This document shows, piece after piece, positions 36,667 to 47,349 of a stretch of 64,000 bases of DNA. This DNA comes from Micropterix aruncella. Lineage: Eukaryota > Arthropoda > Insecta > Lepidoptera > Micropterigidae. Below the pieces are notes generated by a model. It ran no database searches. It was not told the DNA's origin and worked only from the letters and a program-made list of their open reading frames with translations. The stretch is from positions 15,223,818-15,287,817 of the forward strand of contig OX155955.1 of NCBI GenBank assembly GCA_944548615.1, in the 5' to 3' direction. The first letter of the stretch is position 1, and each line of letters begins with the position of its first letter. Made by a program: the position numbers and the translations under genes.

Positions 36667-37014
36667 CTATTTTATATATATGTAAGTAAGTATTTTAAGT
36701 ATGTATTTACTAAGTATGTATTTTAAACGTCGGCAAATGTTCTCATATTTGGTATCTATATCCAATTCTCCTATAATATTCTGTATCGTACCATCCGCCG
36801 ACATCAATTGTATATTATTGCTTTTATTATTAAACGCACAACCCTGAAATAATGTTATATATTTTCTCCCTATTATATTAACAGAAGATCCTGTATCTAC
36901 TAATGCTTTTAATTTAAAATTATTTAACCTTACATAAATATAAGGTCCCTGATCCATATCATTACTATTTAGGGTATTATTAAAAATGCGAACCGACGAC
37001 CCCCTCCCAGCCAT
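36667..37014 (-). pseudogene. Retropepsin fragment of the LTR element
   Basis: The frame contains FKLKALVDTGSSVNIIG, with the D-T-G catalytic triad of retroviral-type aspartyl proteases, followed 35-45 residues later by SADGTIQNIIGELDI, matching the flap and second strand region. The usual ILG..FL helix near the C-terminus is absent and the frame decays into AT-rich codons, so the protease is truncated. The style is that of Ty3/Gypsy-group gag-pol. It lies 760 bp downstream of the primer site. Only this remnant of gag-pol is present. Confidence 0.8.
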
Positions 37015-37099
37015 CGAGTTCTCTATTCGTATTTTATTCGAGATATATCTCTCTCCAGCCTTCGTTTTTTTTCGATGACGAAGCTGTTTGAGACATTAT

Positions 37100-37370
37100 G
37101 ATATCTATGTCTATTTTTAATTTATTTGTCGTATTTAATTTATTTTATTTTAATTCAAAATAAATTTAATTAATTTATTTTATTTATTTTTATTTTGATT
37201 CAAAATAAATTTAATTTATTTTATTTTTTATTCAAACGAATTTATTTTATTTTATTTTATTATTGATTAAACGAATTTAATTAATTTATTTTATTTTGAT
37301 TCAAAACTAATTCAATTTATTTTATTTTTAATTAAACGAATTTAATTTATTATATTTTATTCAAAGCAAA
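37100..37370. repeat. AT-rich simple sequence in the interior
   Basis: Repeated TTTATTTTATTTTA and AAACGAATTTAATT words between the protease and the primer-binding site. Any gag gene has been lost or replaced here. Confidence 0.75.
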
Positions 37371-37773
37371 AGGTTGACGATTGCTATCGTGCCAAAGGTT
37401 ATTATCCGCGGCGTCCTGATTACAATTATTTTAATTTATTTTAATTTCAGCCAATTCTTAATAAAATCAATTACCAATCAAATTTGTTTATTTTTATTTT
37501 TAAACTATTCTTATTCCCGAGGTACTATTTTAATCACCGATTCAATTACGACGATTGCAGTCAATATGTGTACATAATGTACAATAACATTAAATTATGT
37601 ATATAGGCAGATTTCGAGAAAACAACACACATATACAATATATCAACAATTCGCAATGCTAAATATACAGTTATATCACACGATTCATGTTTCTATATTT
37701 CTTATTTATTAAATGCCCAAATTACGATCGATCGAAAATAATTTACTATTTATTTTATTTAGAATCTATCAAG

Positions 37774-37792
37774 GCCCCCACGTTGGGCGCCA
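37774..37792 (-). other. tRNA-Lys-type primer-binding site
   Basis: Minus-strand TGGCGCCCAACGTGGGGGC, which matches the 3' end complement of tRNA-Lys used by several retroelements. It starts two bases inside the LTR boundary (37795). Its position fixes the element's orientation as minus. Confidence 0.9.
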
Positions 37793-37794
37793 TT

Positions 37795-40700
37795 TGTAAG
37801 CTAGATTTTTACTTACCTATTATAATATACTACTACTATTTCTTTATGTCTATTTTATGAATCAATCTTCAAACAGCCCCACTAGTTGGGACGCCATATG
37901 TAGCGTTGATTTTTTACTACTACTTCTCACCTCTATTTCTATCTGTGAGTTATGATTTTATAATCTATTTCTCGATATGTTATGTTACGATGCTTTCAAT
38001 GTCTATTGGCCCACCACATTGGGACGGCATATGTCAGAGAAGATTTTACTATATCTATTTCAATATGTTACCACCATACAACGACAGTGATAATATTACC
38101 TTCAAGAGGATAGGCTTCCAATACCTTGCCTAATAATTTCCCTCCTTGTATTTACTTCCTCAATGTAACAAATCTTCTCCAATTAATAATCCATATATTA
38201 AACCAAAATGCATATTTAAACAATTAAAATTATAACTTTTTCTATTTTAGTTTAAGTACTATTATTGTGAATTATATTTATAATAATGAGCGCCTAATTC
38301 ACCACAAATATTTACAATTTATTCTTTGAGTTATTTTCGATCGATTATTTGTCGATGACAACAATGGCTGCGTTCAGTCGATTGTTAATAAAATAATATT
38401 AATAATGATAATGCATGAGTTTAAATCTCCGTCGTGAAATTCGACAATTAGATTCTAATCCTTTATTTATTTAAATGTGTTCAATGTCAATTTATATTGA
38501 AACATGAATCGTAATGTTTACATACAACAATAAAATTACTTATAAACTAACACACTGTTAACTAGTCGATGGCGTTCCAGTGATATAATGAATTTAAATG
38601 ACCGCAGTCGCTAATGCCCGATATAAACTACGACCTGGTTACCATTCAGTCCACTGAATGTCCATATGGTTTTCGTTCTATTATTTCTATTAATACTATT
38701 CCCTCCCCGTTATCCTTGAAACCCCATCGATCAGTCAAAACAAAAAACCTTAATATAATCTACAATTTCCTTATCTTTAATCTTATTCTAACATTCAGTA
38801 TAATTCGAATGTTTCCTTAACTAGTTTCCAAATTAAAAGCACATTATATAATGGCTGGTGTCTGAATCAACGGAGTTAGCAAAGGCTAACTCTCTTCCAA
38901 ATTAAATAATAGTCTGACTAGAGGTTTACCTCGTAGAACTATCAACGACTATTCATACCAATCGATGTTAAATGCCTCATTTTTAGTTAACGTGCAAATA
39001 TGTAGAAATCACGCATTTACGTTACTACTACTTATCATTTCTAATAATTTCCAACAAACCCCCCAAAACTCTAATATTTATAACCCCAAAAAATATACAA
39101 CAATGACAATATTTGTTTGCTAGCTTCGGCCCAAATAATTAAATAACGCCAGCTTCGGCAAAATAAACTTACATATTTTTAGTACATCTTTGCCGACAAT
39201 GACTCTCGGCTATACTTCCCGTATTTACAGCTGCATTCACATTATGCACTTATAACTAATGTCAATTTCTTCGATGCGTGTCGCTTTTCTAGAAATCTGC
39301 CATCACCAAGAAGAATGTCTCTTTAGAAACCTCAACCGCTTCGCTATCGTACTGCAATTTTCAAGCCGTTACTGCATTCTCATCAATGTTTTTCCCTTAT
39401 TTCGACGCTAATTTATACACCTCCGAAGGACGTTCGCAATGTTGTGATCTCAATCTGACGTTTCAGTTTGATTCGTTCGCCATCTTGGATATAATTTTCG
39501 TATTGCCCCCGACGAAATCTCGTACTTCTATTTTATATGAAATGTTGGATTTTTTTACATGCCAACCCGCGTAGCTCTCTCGATTCACATTTTTAGCACT
39601 GGATTTCTATTATTTGTTCGTTTTTTAGTGTCCTTGTAAAAAGCGCATCAATGGCGATTGCGATAAAGCGTTTCTGTGATGTACGATCTGCACACTTTAT
39701 ACGAATTTAAATGAACTGGGCACTAAAATGCTTCACAGCATCTCAGTGCCCTTATTTTAAACTGTTTATTCTTACATCTGAGCACCAAAATATACTTTTC
39801 TTTCCCAAACTTTCGCAGCTTTAGAGCGTGCAACTAAAATTTCTTAATGGATGCCGGAAGCAACACGTCCATCCCTTTTATAACACCCTTATCGATATGA
39901 CCTTTTTTTGATAATTTAACCCACAACTATTGACTAATCAATCATAAAACGATCTGATTTATCTATTTTTTCGTTAAATAACGCTCTGCCACATTGCTAA
40001 CAAACGAATTTCTTAACGATAATTCGTGCTTCTAATTCTACAAATGATTTTAAGTATTTATTTTACGTATTATGAGAAATTGATGTTTCATATTCGGCGG
40101 GAAATCTTCATATTTTGACCTGACTTTGCCGCCTTTCTTTCGCGTCGTTTCCGCTTTCGCATTGGAAAGCGAAATAATATAACTATTTTATTTCAATTTT
40201 ATTTATTGATAGTATTTTTATCTAGTAATTCCTCTATTTTAATTAAGTGTTTCTAAATTTCCTCATTTTAACTATTAAATTTTATTTTGACTGGCAATTA
40301 TTTGGTGATAATTTCTTTGGACATCATCGATTCGGCTTTCTTCCATCGATGTCGATTATGTTTTCCAATTTCTCCTAATAATAAATTAAATGTTCTTCAA
40401 ATAACTTTATCTATATTGCTATTGATTCTCCCATAATTCCTACTATTTAATGAACCCCTTTTTATATTTCTTTGAAAAACCAATCGGTCGACTTTTTTAA
40501 GACCATAAACATGCTTCTATTGTCTATTTGTCAATTATTGATATTTACGTCGATTTTTCGTAAAAATCTCAAAATATGCTAATTTCTTGCCAAATACCCC
40601 TGATTGTCTATTTTGAAACCCCTAATAATGTCCTTAACTCTCAAAACTACTCAAAACCCTTTTATTTATGTAACGTTGACACTGCGCTCTATAGTTTAGC

Positions 40701-41300
40701 AACGGCCCTTCTTTCATCTGTCAGTTTTTAGTTCCTAATTAAATCGCTAGATGTCACTATGATCTTTTTCAAGTACAATTTAATTTTAAAATTTGATTAA
40801 TCTATTTTCGGTTAGCTTAGAGCTGCTAAGCGATCATGTGATGATTTTCAGATCATTACAATACCCCCTCCCAAAATCTCTGCTTGCCCTCAAGCAATCA
40901 TATCACATATCTTTCGTGTTATCTGTTTAATCTCCAATCGCTTACTCATGATATTTTGCAATGTAATTTTAATGTTAGTAATTTATATAATAAACTATGT
41001 AACTCCTACGATATGTTTTGTACTACAATGTCAATGATAATAGTTTACGTTTAATTCACGTACTTTTACGATATGTTTTGTACTATACTGTTATGATAAT
41101 ATTTTACTTTTAATTCACGTACCCTTACGATATGTTTTGTACTATACTGTTATGATAATATTTTACTTTTAATTCACGTACCCTTACGATATGTTTTGTG
41201 GCTTGCCTTCCCTCTTCAAGTCTATAATTTCTATCTTGTTTCTATATACTACCAATCTCCTAACCCAGATCTTTTAATGATAATACTTTTAATATAATTT
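37795..41300 (-). repeat. 5' LTR of the minus-strand element
   Basis: Same sequence as 30411-33876 plus about 40 extra bases near 37803-37850. The right-hand end stops at AATATAATTT (41300), after which the flanks differ. The end facing the primer site is TG..., as expected; the outer end lacks the complementary CA, so it may be slightly truncated or use an atypical terminus. Confidence 0.9.
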
Positions 41301-41859
41301 ATAATACGAATAATTTATAAATATATTATGTTCGTGCAATTAAGACAACCGAATCATAATATTGGCCAAAAAATAAATTGTTGCCTAAAATATATCGTTT
41401 TTTTTTAAATTGCAAATGACCAACGAATTCTGGTGATTATAAATAAATAAATACAATATTTATCGGAAATTATTCAATTTGAAATTTACGCCTTTAGTAC
41501 GTTTTTAAGTACATATGACTTTTGAGTTAAATATTAAAATAATGAAACTTTGGAAAAATTGTAACTTTGCATCTCTTATGGGACACAGGGACACATACGT
41601 CCCATCAATTTAGACAAAATCTATTGCTCCAATTTTTACAAAAGTTGACATACATGTATGTTATTTAGATCGCCCTTTAACAGTTCTATGTATTAAAGAT
41701 TTCCGTACTCAACCTCAAAGCTTATGGTCCTCAAAGGGCTTAATCAGACGGAACACTCGGATACCAGGATAGAAAGGTGGAAAATAACGAAAACGTACAT
41801 ATACACCATCTCGTCTAATTAATTTTAAACTTTTACCTTTAAATACACAAAAGTAATTA
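41301..41859. other. AT-rich flank of the LTR element, no gene
   Basis: No recognisable gene or repeat; this is presumably the host side of the insertion. Confidence 0.45.
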
Positions 41860-42000
41860 CTATCCTATAAATCCATTTTACAGTTTGTGCCATTAAGTTT
41901 TTAAACAAACTTATATATGCAACACTGATATACTTATATAGGCTTATATCAGTGTTGCAATAAGAATATTAGAAATCACGAATTCCTTAGCCAATTTTGA
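41860..42000. repeat. Repeat G copy 1, with 14-bp-arm hairpin
   Basis: CTATAAATCCATTTTACAGT, then GCCATTAAGTTTTT, then a hairpin GCAACACTGATATA/TATATCAGTGTTGC (41919-41932 with 41945-41958). Similar sequence without the perfect hairpin recurs at 42430-42545. Confidence 0.65.
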
Positions 42001-42068
42001 ATAAACAACAAAACAGTGACTAAAACAGTTTCTCTTTATTTATTCACCTTAATAACTCCTAAACATCC

Positions 42069-42356
42069 TTAAAACCATAAACCTCCCTTATAACTCTCAG
42101 AGACACGAGTGCAGTGTAATTTTCCAGCATATACAGTCCATTCGCCATTACGACCTAAGTTTGCGTTGAAAATCAGCGTTCTCGGTTCTTTCCGTTCAAA
42201 GTGACTCACGACCCCGATGCGGCTGCGGCGATTCCGATGTCTATGCATATAATTTGCCAAGATCGATCGTCTTAATTTATAATAAGTATACCTACTTTGA
42301 ATAATATATTTTAGTAAAATTGTAACAAAAATCACTGTTCTGTGGTTATTGCACAT
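42069..42356 (-). CDS. Unidentified ORF with downstream polyA signal
   Basis: A 95-codon minus frame. The first half is AT-rich, but the last 55 codons (from RRSRIGVVSHFERKEPR to the stop at 42069) are GC-balanced and look coding-like. A minus-strand AATAAATAAA lies about 25-35 bases after the stop, so this could be the end of a gene or of a retroposed copy. I recognise no protein family and no splice acceptor. It lies between two copies of repeat G, which weakens the case. Confidence 0.25.
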   Translation of the reverse strand: MCNNHRTVIFVTILLKYIIQSRYTYYKLRRSILANYMHRHRNRRSRIGVVSHFERKEPRTLIFNANLGRNGEWTVYAGKLHCTRVSESYKGGLWF

Positions 42357-42429
42357 TATTTGTATGGCTTTTCCATTTCTTCCAGAATGTCATGCTTTTT
42401 TGTCCTAAACCCGTGTGTTTCTTTCAAAG

Positions 42430-42545
42430 AATAATTGCTAACCTATAAATCCATTTAACAGTTGCGGTCATTGAGTTTTTCACCAAATATATGTGAGTAT
42501 GCCAGTGTTGCTATAAAAAATACGAATTCATAACGTCATTTAAAT
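42430..42545. repeat. Repeat G copy 2
   Basis: CTATAAATCCATTTAACAGT, GTCATTGAGTTTTT and GCCAGTGTTGCTAT match the order of copy 1. Confidence 0.65.
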
Positions 42546-42944
42546 AAGCAATAAAATAGTTGTTTTTTTTTAATGTAAATATACTATTATTTTCTCGGTT
42601 AACGAAAATTATTATTTTCTTGCTTGCTGGCTATGCTATCATAGATGCGAATCTCAGTCAGACGGCATCCGGTTGGAAAAATGACGTGGATGAAAATGGA
42701 CTTTCTTTCACGCGCCAGCCGCACAAAACAGCTGTTCTAGGACGTCCACCTAGCCTACGCAATAATGTTTTTAGTGCAGTAATTCATTAATATTAGTCAA
42801 GAGCCGGGCCGCTCTAGATTTTTTAATAATGGAATGACATTTCCCGAGTGAGCTTGCGCTGCGGTTTTTTGTTCATTTCAGCCGAAATTCTAGGCACCAT
42901 GCTACAGCCGATTTTCTAACCAAACTCCGAGTTCATCGCGAACC
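42546..42944. other. No gene recognised
   Basis: A plus frame at 42560-42790 starts in AT-rich sequence and has a coding-like second half, but no homology is recognised. Confidence 0.35.
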
Positions 42945-43062
42945 ACAATCTCAGCTGTATTTACCTGTATTAACCTTCAGCTGTATTAACCTTCCTTCAG
43001 CTGCTTCCTTCATCTACATTCAACTGTATTAACCTTTAACCTGTGTAAACCTTTATGAACCG
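42945..43062 (+). repeat. Degenerate CAGCTGTATTAACCTT minisatellite
   Basis: Five or six imperfect copies of a unit of about 16-20 bp (CAGCTGTATTAACCTT, CAACTGTATTAACCTT, CCTGTGTAAACCTTT). Confidence 0.75.
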
Positions 43063-43067
43063 GCTCA

Positions 43068-43255
43068 TAGCTGTCGCTTCGCTGTGTCTCACAGTGACCC
43101 ACGATTTTACATGGTCGACTTTTAGAGGAGCGTTACAAATGAGATGTCGTTCGATAAGTACCTTTCACTATTAGGCGCTTTATATCGAAGAGATTTAAAG
43201 CGCCTAAAAAACAGACTTTTTACCTTATTGGTTAGACACTGTAGGGGCACACCAC
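43068..43255 (+). repeat. Repeat F copy 1
   Basis: TCACAGTGACCCACGA, GGAGCGTTACAAATGAGATG, TCGTTCGATAAGTACC and CGCCTAAAAAACAGACTTTT recur in the same order at 45840-46020. A short inverted pair, GGCGCTTTA...TTTAAAGCGCC, lies at 43175-43207. Confidence 0.75.
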
Positions 43256-43439
43256 CATGCTCTAAAAGTGGTCAAATTAATAATAGAATTATAAAATAGT
43301 CAAAAATAAAATATTACAAAAAATCAAAATACTGTATGTTCATTGAAAGATCATTACCATTAGGTAATTCAGATTTTCGTTTCGTTTTGTCGATATAAGA
43401 ATTCCGAGTTTAGGATGCGATGCTCTGTACTGAATAGCA

Positions 43440-43590
43440 ACAGAAGAGCGCGGCGAAGCTGCAGCCTTCACGAAGAAGCACGAGATTTACCGCCTAGAAG
43501 TAATTCGTCTCGGCTTCGTGCTTCTTCGGCTTCGTGTTTCGGGCTTCTCTTCGTCTAGGCTTCGTCTTCGTGCTTCGGAGTTCTCTAGAG
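43440..43590. repeat. CTTCG-rich cryptic repeat
   Basis: Dense CTTCGTGCTTCTTCGG and GGCTTCGTGTT words, with an inverted segment CACGAAGAAGCACGAG at 43470-43485, so the region can fold on itself. Confidence 0.75.
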
Positions 43591-44049
43591 CTCGGTAGCA
43601 GTTTTAGTTGATGTTTAGCTAGGAGGAATAATATCAAGGATGTTGTGAGTAATATCATGTTAATTTATGTATTTTAATATATAGCGCAACCATCCTGCCC
43701 ACCTTGAAAGGAAAAATAATTTCAGATTCATTAAATTCATTCAGCCGTCCATTCAGCGTATTCAACTGTCCATTCAAACATCCGTTAACTTCACTTACCA
43801 TAATTCCGGTATTAGTTTGAAGTCTTCCATTTACCCAATTACAATTGTAAAATGGTCTTATACGAGGATGGCCATTTTGTAAAGAAATCCGGGGCGATTT
43901 CAGAAGGCGCGCTAAATTAAATTACCATACATTTTGCGGATGGGTCTCCCGATTTTGCGAGCGATATCGGCCATTAAAATCGTCGAGAATTGCGTTGCCA
44001 AACCAAGCGAGGAGATGACAACGTCGCAAATCGGAATTCAAGTGGTCCG
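43591..44049. other. No gene recognised
   Basis: Mixed sequence with a few TTCAACTGTCCATTCA-type repeated words near 43735-43790. Confidence 0.4.
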
Positions 44050-44665
44050 TCTTTCTTATAGAAGCAGACTTCATTGGCTTCGAATACGTGAACGTAGAAA
44101 CATGCATGTTCTTTTCCTTCTTTATAACATCCTCAACAATCCTACCGCTCCCTCCTACCTAACCGAAAATTTCAATCACTTAGGAAGTCAAGGTCTTTCA
44201 CTCCGTTCCAGTCAGGATAGTATAATTGCGATTCCTACTCATAATTCTTCTTTTTTATTTATTCCTTCACCGTTCATGCAGCTAGACTATGGAACCAGCT
44301 CCCGCCAAACATCAGAAACGCACCAATGGTTTCTACCTTTCAAGTGTCTCTGAAAAAGCATTTCATGTCCCTAAATTCCTAGTTATCCTAGGTCTCATCC
44401 CATCCTCTCCTATCCTTAGCTCCTTGCGAATTATTTCAAATCCTAATTATATTTAAAAAAATGCATTTTTGTTACTTGATTAATTTTTGTTATGTAATAA
44501 GTTTTTCTTCTTTTTTTGTATTTTTTTTATTTATCTATTGGCACCTGAATTTTTACACTTCCATGAAGGTTGGCTGTAAGAGATTGTATTTTAGGCAATA
44601 AGTCCGCCTTTTGTATGTTTTTGTTTAATGTGCAATAAAGAATCTCTATCTATAAATCTATTTAT
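44050..44665 (+). pseudogene. LINE family H C-terminus with 3' tail (copy 1)
   Basis: Codons read LHWLRIRERRNMHVLFLLYN, ILNNPTAPSYLTENFNHLG and SSQDSIIAIPTHNSSFL. After a frameshift near 44335 they continue VSLKKHFMSL and stop (44380-44382). This is the LPI..R..H...L.YN.L....P.YL....F ending seen in CR1-like ORF2 proteins. The 3' UTR contains GTAAGAGATTGTATTTTAGG, CAATAAGTCCGCCTTTTGTA and GTGCAATAAAGAATC plus a CTATCTATAAAT tail. This tail is shared with the tRNA SINE at 45041. A second copy lies at 48420. Confidence 0.75.
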
Positions 44666-45040
44666 AAATATCATATCATTTTGCTGATTTCTTAAAATGC
44701 CATTTTCATTTTGAAGAATGCACTTCTGATTTTTTAAATATTGTTTTTTCTCCATATCACAGTTGTCTTTTAATTTTCAGACAAGGTAAATAATTTTATC
44801 AATTTTCTTCAAATTCCGCAAGCCGTATGTGTGTCAAATAGGAACTTTTACTGGCGTTTTACTGATAATCACGTACTTGGTCCTTGTGGTTTTCAGATTT
44901 GACCATATTTGTCACACTCTTGCAACATTGTCAATGATGAGATGGAGTTATTCCACGCTGCTGGCAACTAGTACTGTATCATACGTATAACCTACATCGT
45001 TAATGTTTTCGCCATTAATTATGACTCTACTTTCGAATTT
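44666..45040. other. No gene recognised
   Basis: AT-rich; no coding or RNA signature. Confidence 0.45.
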
Positions 45041-45340
45041 TAGTAGATGTTTGTTTGTTTGGTTGCAATGTTTATACTCTTTATTGTGAAATGTCACAAT
45101 GGGCGGGTTTATTGCCATGTGACAATCTCTTACAACCAACCCTACTATGACGTGTTATATGTATGTCTGCGTGTAACATGTTTGTAAGTGTGTGTCTTGT
45201 TATTGAATTCGATCGACAGAATTGAAAATTCAATTCCGTTAATTTGATCCCAACGGAAAATGGGGATCCAGCCGGGAATCGAACCCGGGACCTTACAATG
45301 TAAGATCAGGCGACCTAACCACTATGCCACCGGGCCGTGT
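45041..45340 (-). mobile_element. tRNA-derived SINE, complete copy
   Basis: On the minus strand the head has an A box (TGGCATAGTGG, 45329-45319) and a canonical B box (GGTTCGATTCC, 45285-45275), the internal RNA polymerase III promoter. The anticodon arm is distorted (CTTAC-ATT-GTAAG), so it is not a functional tRNA. The body runs CCGTTGGGATCAAATTAACG ... GTTACACGCAGACATACA ... GTAGGGTTGGTTGTAAGAG. The 3' end is ATGGCAATAAACCCGCCC and CAATAAAGAG, followed by a (CAAA)n tail. The 3' end matches the LINE family H tail at 44575-44650, implying that LINE's machinery mobilised it. A second copy is at 61660-61932. Confidence 0.9.
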
Positions 45341-45839
45341 CATCCCTTTCGTCAGAGAATTTCGAATCAATCTTTTTGTGTCTTTGTCTATCGCAAGCCT
45401 TCTCACAGCTGATGAAGCACATGCTACTGTATGGCCAATATCGGTACATTACTGGATCGGAACCTAGACGGTAAATAGCTCTTTTCTCGTTCCTAGAATT
45501 TTGCGGAATCCAAATCGCGTAGCACTGACTTGATCATACATTTATTATAAATTCAAAAGTGGGTTATTCGAAGAACAGTTTCAGGGCATGCGATATTTGA
45601 CTGATAAAATCAACTTCAGTAGGCCTACGATCGGAAAAATAAATTTTGTTTAAGAAGAAAATAGGGATCTTTCATCGGCTCAATTATTTTTTTAATTTAG
45701 CTGTATTTCTGGCAAGTGTTTTTGCAATTTGAGCATGGCAAGTGCTTTTTGTAACAAATAAGAGAACATTGACTCTTTTCATCGTCTTTCCTTAGATAAT
45801 GGTTTAATGGCTTGTGTCTATAACAATGGGTTTTGATAA
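45341..45839. other. No gene recognised
   Basis: Mixed sequence without recognisable gene. Confidence 0.45.
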
Positions 45840-46020
45840 CCCGCCTCGTAGTGGTCTCCTCGCTTTTTCACAGTGACACACGAATTACCCTGGCCGAGTT
45901 ACAGAGAAGCGTTACAAATGAAATGTCGTTCGGTAAGTACCTATTACTTTTGAGAGCTAAGCTAAAGGGATATAAAACCGCCTAATGAACAGACTTTTAA
46001 CCTTTGAAGCTAGATACAGG
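45840..46020 (+). repeat. Repeat F copy 2
   Basis: TCACAGTGACACACGA, GAAGCGTTACAAATGAAATG, TCGTTCGGTAAGTACC and CGCCTAATGAACAGACTTTT align with 43068-43255. Confidence 0.75.
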
Positions 46021-46379
46021 ACTCGGCGAGCATATCGTTAGCTGGTCGAGTCCAGATGGCACAAAGCTTAGTTACGTTCTCGTTTACGTCATTATCTACA
46101 TAAAAAGGCTCCGTAGTAATTAAATATATATTTTTTTATCATATCATTTTTCCTTTGATGCGATGTATGTCAATATCTAACACTGATAGCATAATTAGTA
46201 AGTTTCCGTAGGTAAGTGTCGTAAGTGATATATTTAGACAAGATGTTTTTTTAAACATCTGGGATATTAGATTAATTGATGAGAGGTTATACCAAATCAA
46301 ACTTAATGATTCAAAATAAAACAAAATACTACAATTACCCTCTTTTTCTGTATTTAGAAAAATCAGTTGTGTCATCCCA
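46021..46379. other. No gene recognised
   Basis: AT-rich; one open minus frame (46375-46139) without recognisable homology. Confidence 0.45.
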
Positions 46380-46480
46380 AGACTTTCCCAGCGAGTAGGA
46401 AAGTACTGATATTATCAAAATATTAATTTCATAAATAAAATCGACGGGGGTCCACTCTCGCTCGGCCGGTGGATGAACCC

Positions 46481-46862
46481 GTTTTTATTAACACGCTTTT
46501 ATTAGGTCGACCTGTATGTAACTATGTAATGGAATCTAAGGTAGCTAATTTAACCATCTTCCAAGGATCGTAGCGGTACAATAATATGGTAGTGCCGAAC
46601 TGCTCTGATGATGGAGTCGGAAGATATGAACTGGAACTTCATGATGGAACATCGTATCACAGCTGTGTTTTGGACTTGTTAGAAAAGTCTTGGAATGAAC
46701 TTTGACCACGATTAGGTTTCAAGGTCTGATGATGAAGCCGGAAGATAGGCACTGGCATTCCATAATGGAATATCGTATCATAGCCGTGTGTATGTGAATA
46801 TCGTATCATAGCCCAAAAGCGTGTTTTTAGTGTTTTTTTTGTGTTGTTACATAACCGCAACA
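46481..46862 (-). repeat. Repeat C copy C2
   Basis: Minus-strand copy of 17225-17645 with the same CAGCTATGATACGAT and CATCATCAGACC words and the ACAGGTCGACCTAATAAAAG end. It is inserted inside repeat B copy B4. Confidence 0.85.
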
Positions 46863-47007
46863 ATAGGCGGTTGTGTAACAGAACACCTCAGCTGTGTATA
46901 TCAAATCTCATATCTCGGCTAGACTCGCGCAGCTCGGCGTTAACATTTGATATTTGTATGGCGGAATTTAAATATTTTTAGTGCAGCTTATAGTTAGCTT
47001 ATACTAT

Positions 47008-47349
47008 GAGTTTTAATTAACAGGCATCCTATACTTATTTTATTTTTTATTACTTTTTTTTTTATTGAAAATTTGAAAAACTTGACTGTTAAATAAAAGT
47101 TTATATAAAAGACTGTTAAAAGAAAGTTTGAGATCTTTCGGTAGGTAAAATATCGCTAATAAACAATATTAGCGATATTTTACCTACCGCTAAATAGCGC
47201 ATCGTGCTCAATGCTTTTTATACTATATAATAAATAACAAATTTTTAAAAAATATTATTTTTTTGTTTTTTCCATATATTTGTTATCAAAGGTTGCTTAC
47301 TTGCTTGTACTGACTCGCCCCATTCAAGGAAGCCGGTTAATTAAAACTC
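47008..47349. mobile_element. 342-bp MITE with inverted ends and central hairpin
   Basis: The left terminus GAGTTTTAATTAAC (47008-47021) is the exact reverse complement of 47336-47349, and pairing continues inward with one mismatch. ATGA occurs on both flanks (47006-47009 and 47351-47354) and may be part of the target duplication. A perfect 22-bp-arm hairpin lies in the middle (47139-47160 with 47168-47189, loop AAACAAT). No coding capacity. Removing it restores the repeat B order. Confidence 0.75.

Larger units (their letters stand above)
30411..41300 (-). mobile_element. LTR retrotransposon with 3.5-kb LTRs (LARD-like), whole element
   Basis: Two direct repeats of about 3.47 and 3.51 kb flank a 3.92-kb interior. 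On the minus strand the order is 5' LTR (41300-37795), a two-base gap, a tRNA-Lys-type primer-binding site (37792-37774), a retropepsin fragment (37014-36667), a long non-coding interior, a purine tract (33891-33881), and the 3' LTR (33876-30411). The LTRs share a constant offset of 7424 bp for nearly all their length, so they differ little. The protease is the only recognisable coding remnant; I found no integrase, polymerase or RNase H motif, so the element must have depended on a relative. No clean target duplication is visible (ATATATCAT on the left, ATAATACGAA on the right). It is described only; nothing is reconstructed. Confidence 0.85.

Noticed and set aside
30482..39574. Pairs of identical small ORFs (30482/37906, 31190/38614, 31962/39386) as a duplicated gene set
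   Set aside because: They lie at a constant 7424-bp offset inside the two LTRs, have AT-rich codons and no recognisable domains.
45264..45337. Functional tRNA gene on the minus strand
   Set aside because: The B and A boxes are intact, but the anticodon arm has a 3-nt loop and the body continues into a SINE; a second identical-type copy at 61864-61930 confirms a retroposon.
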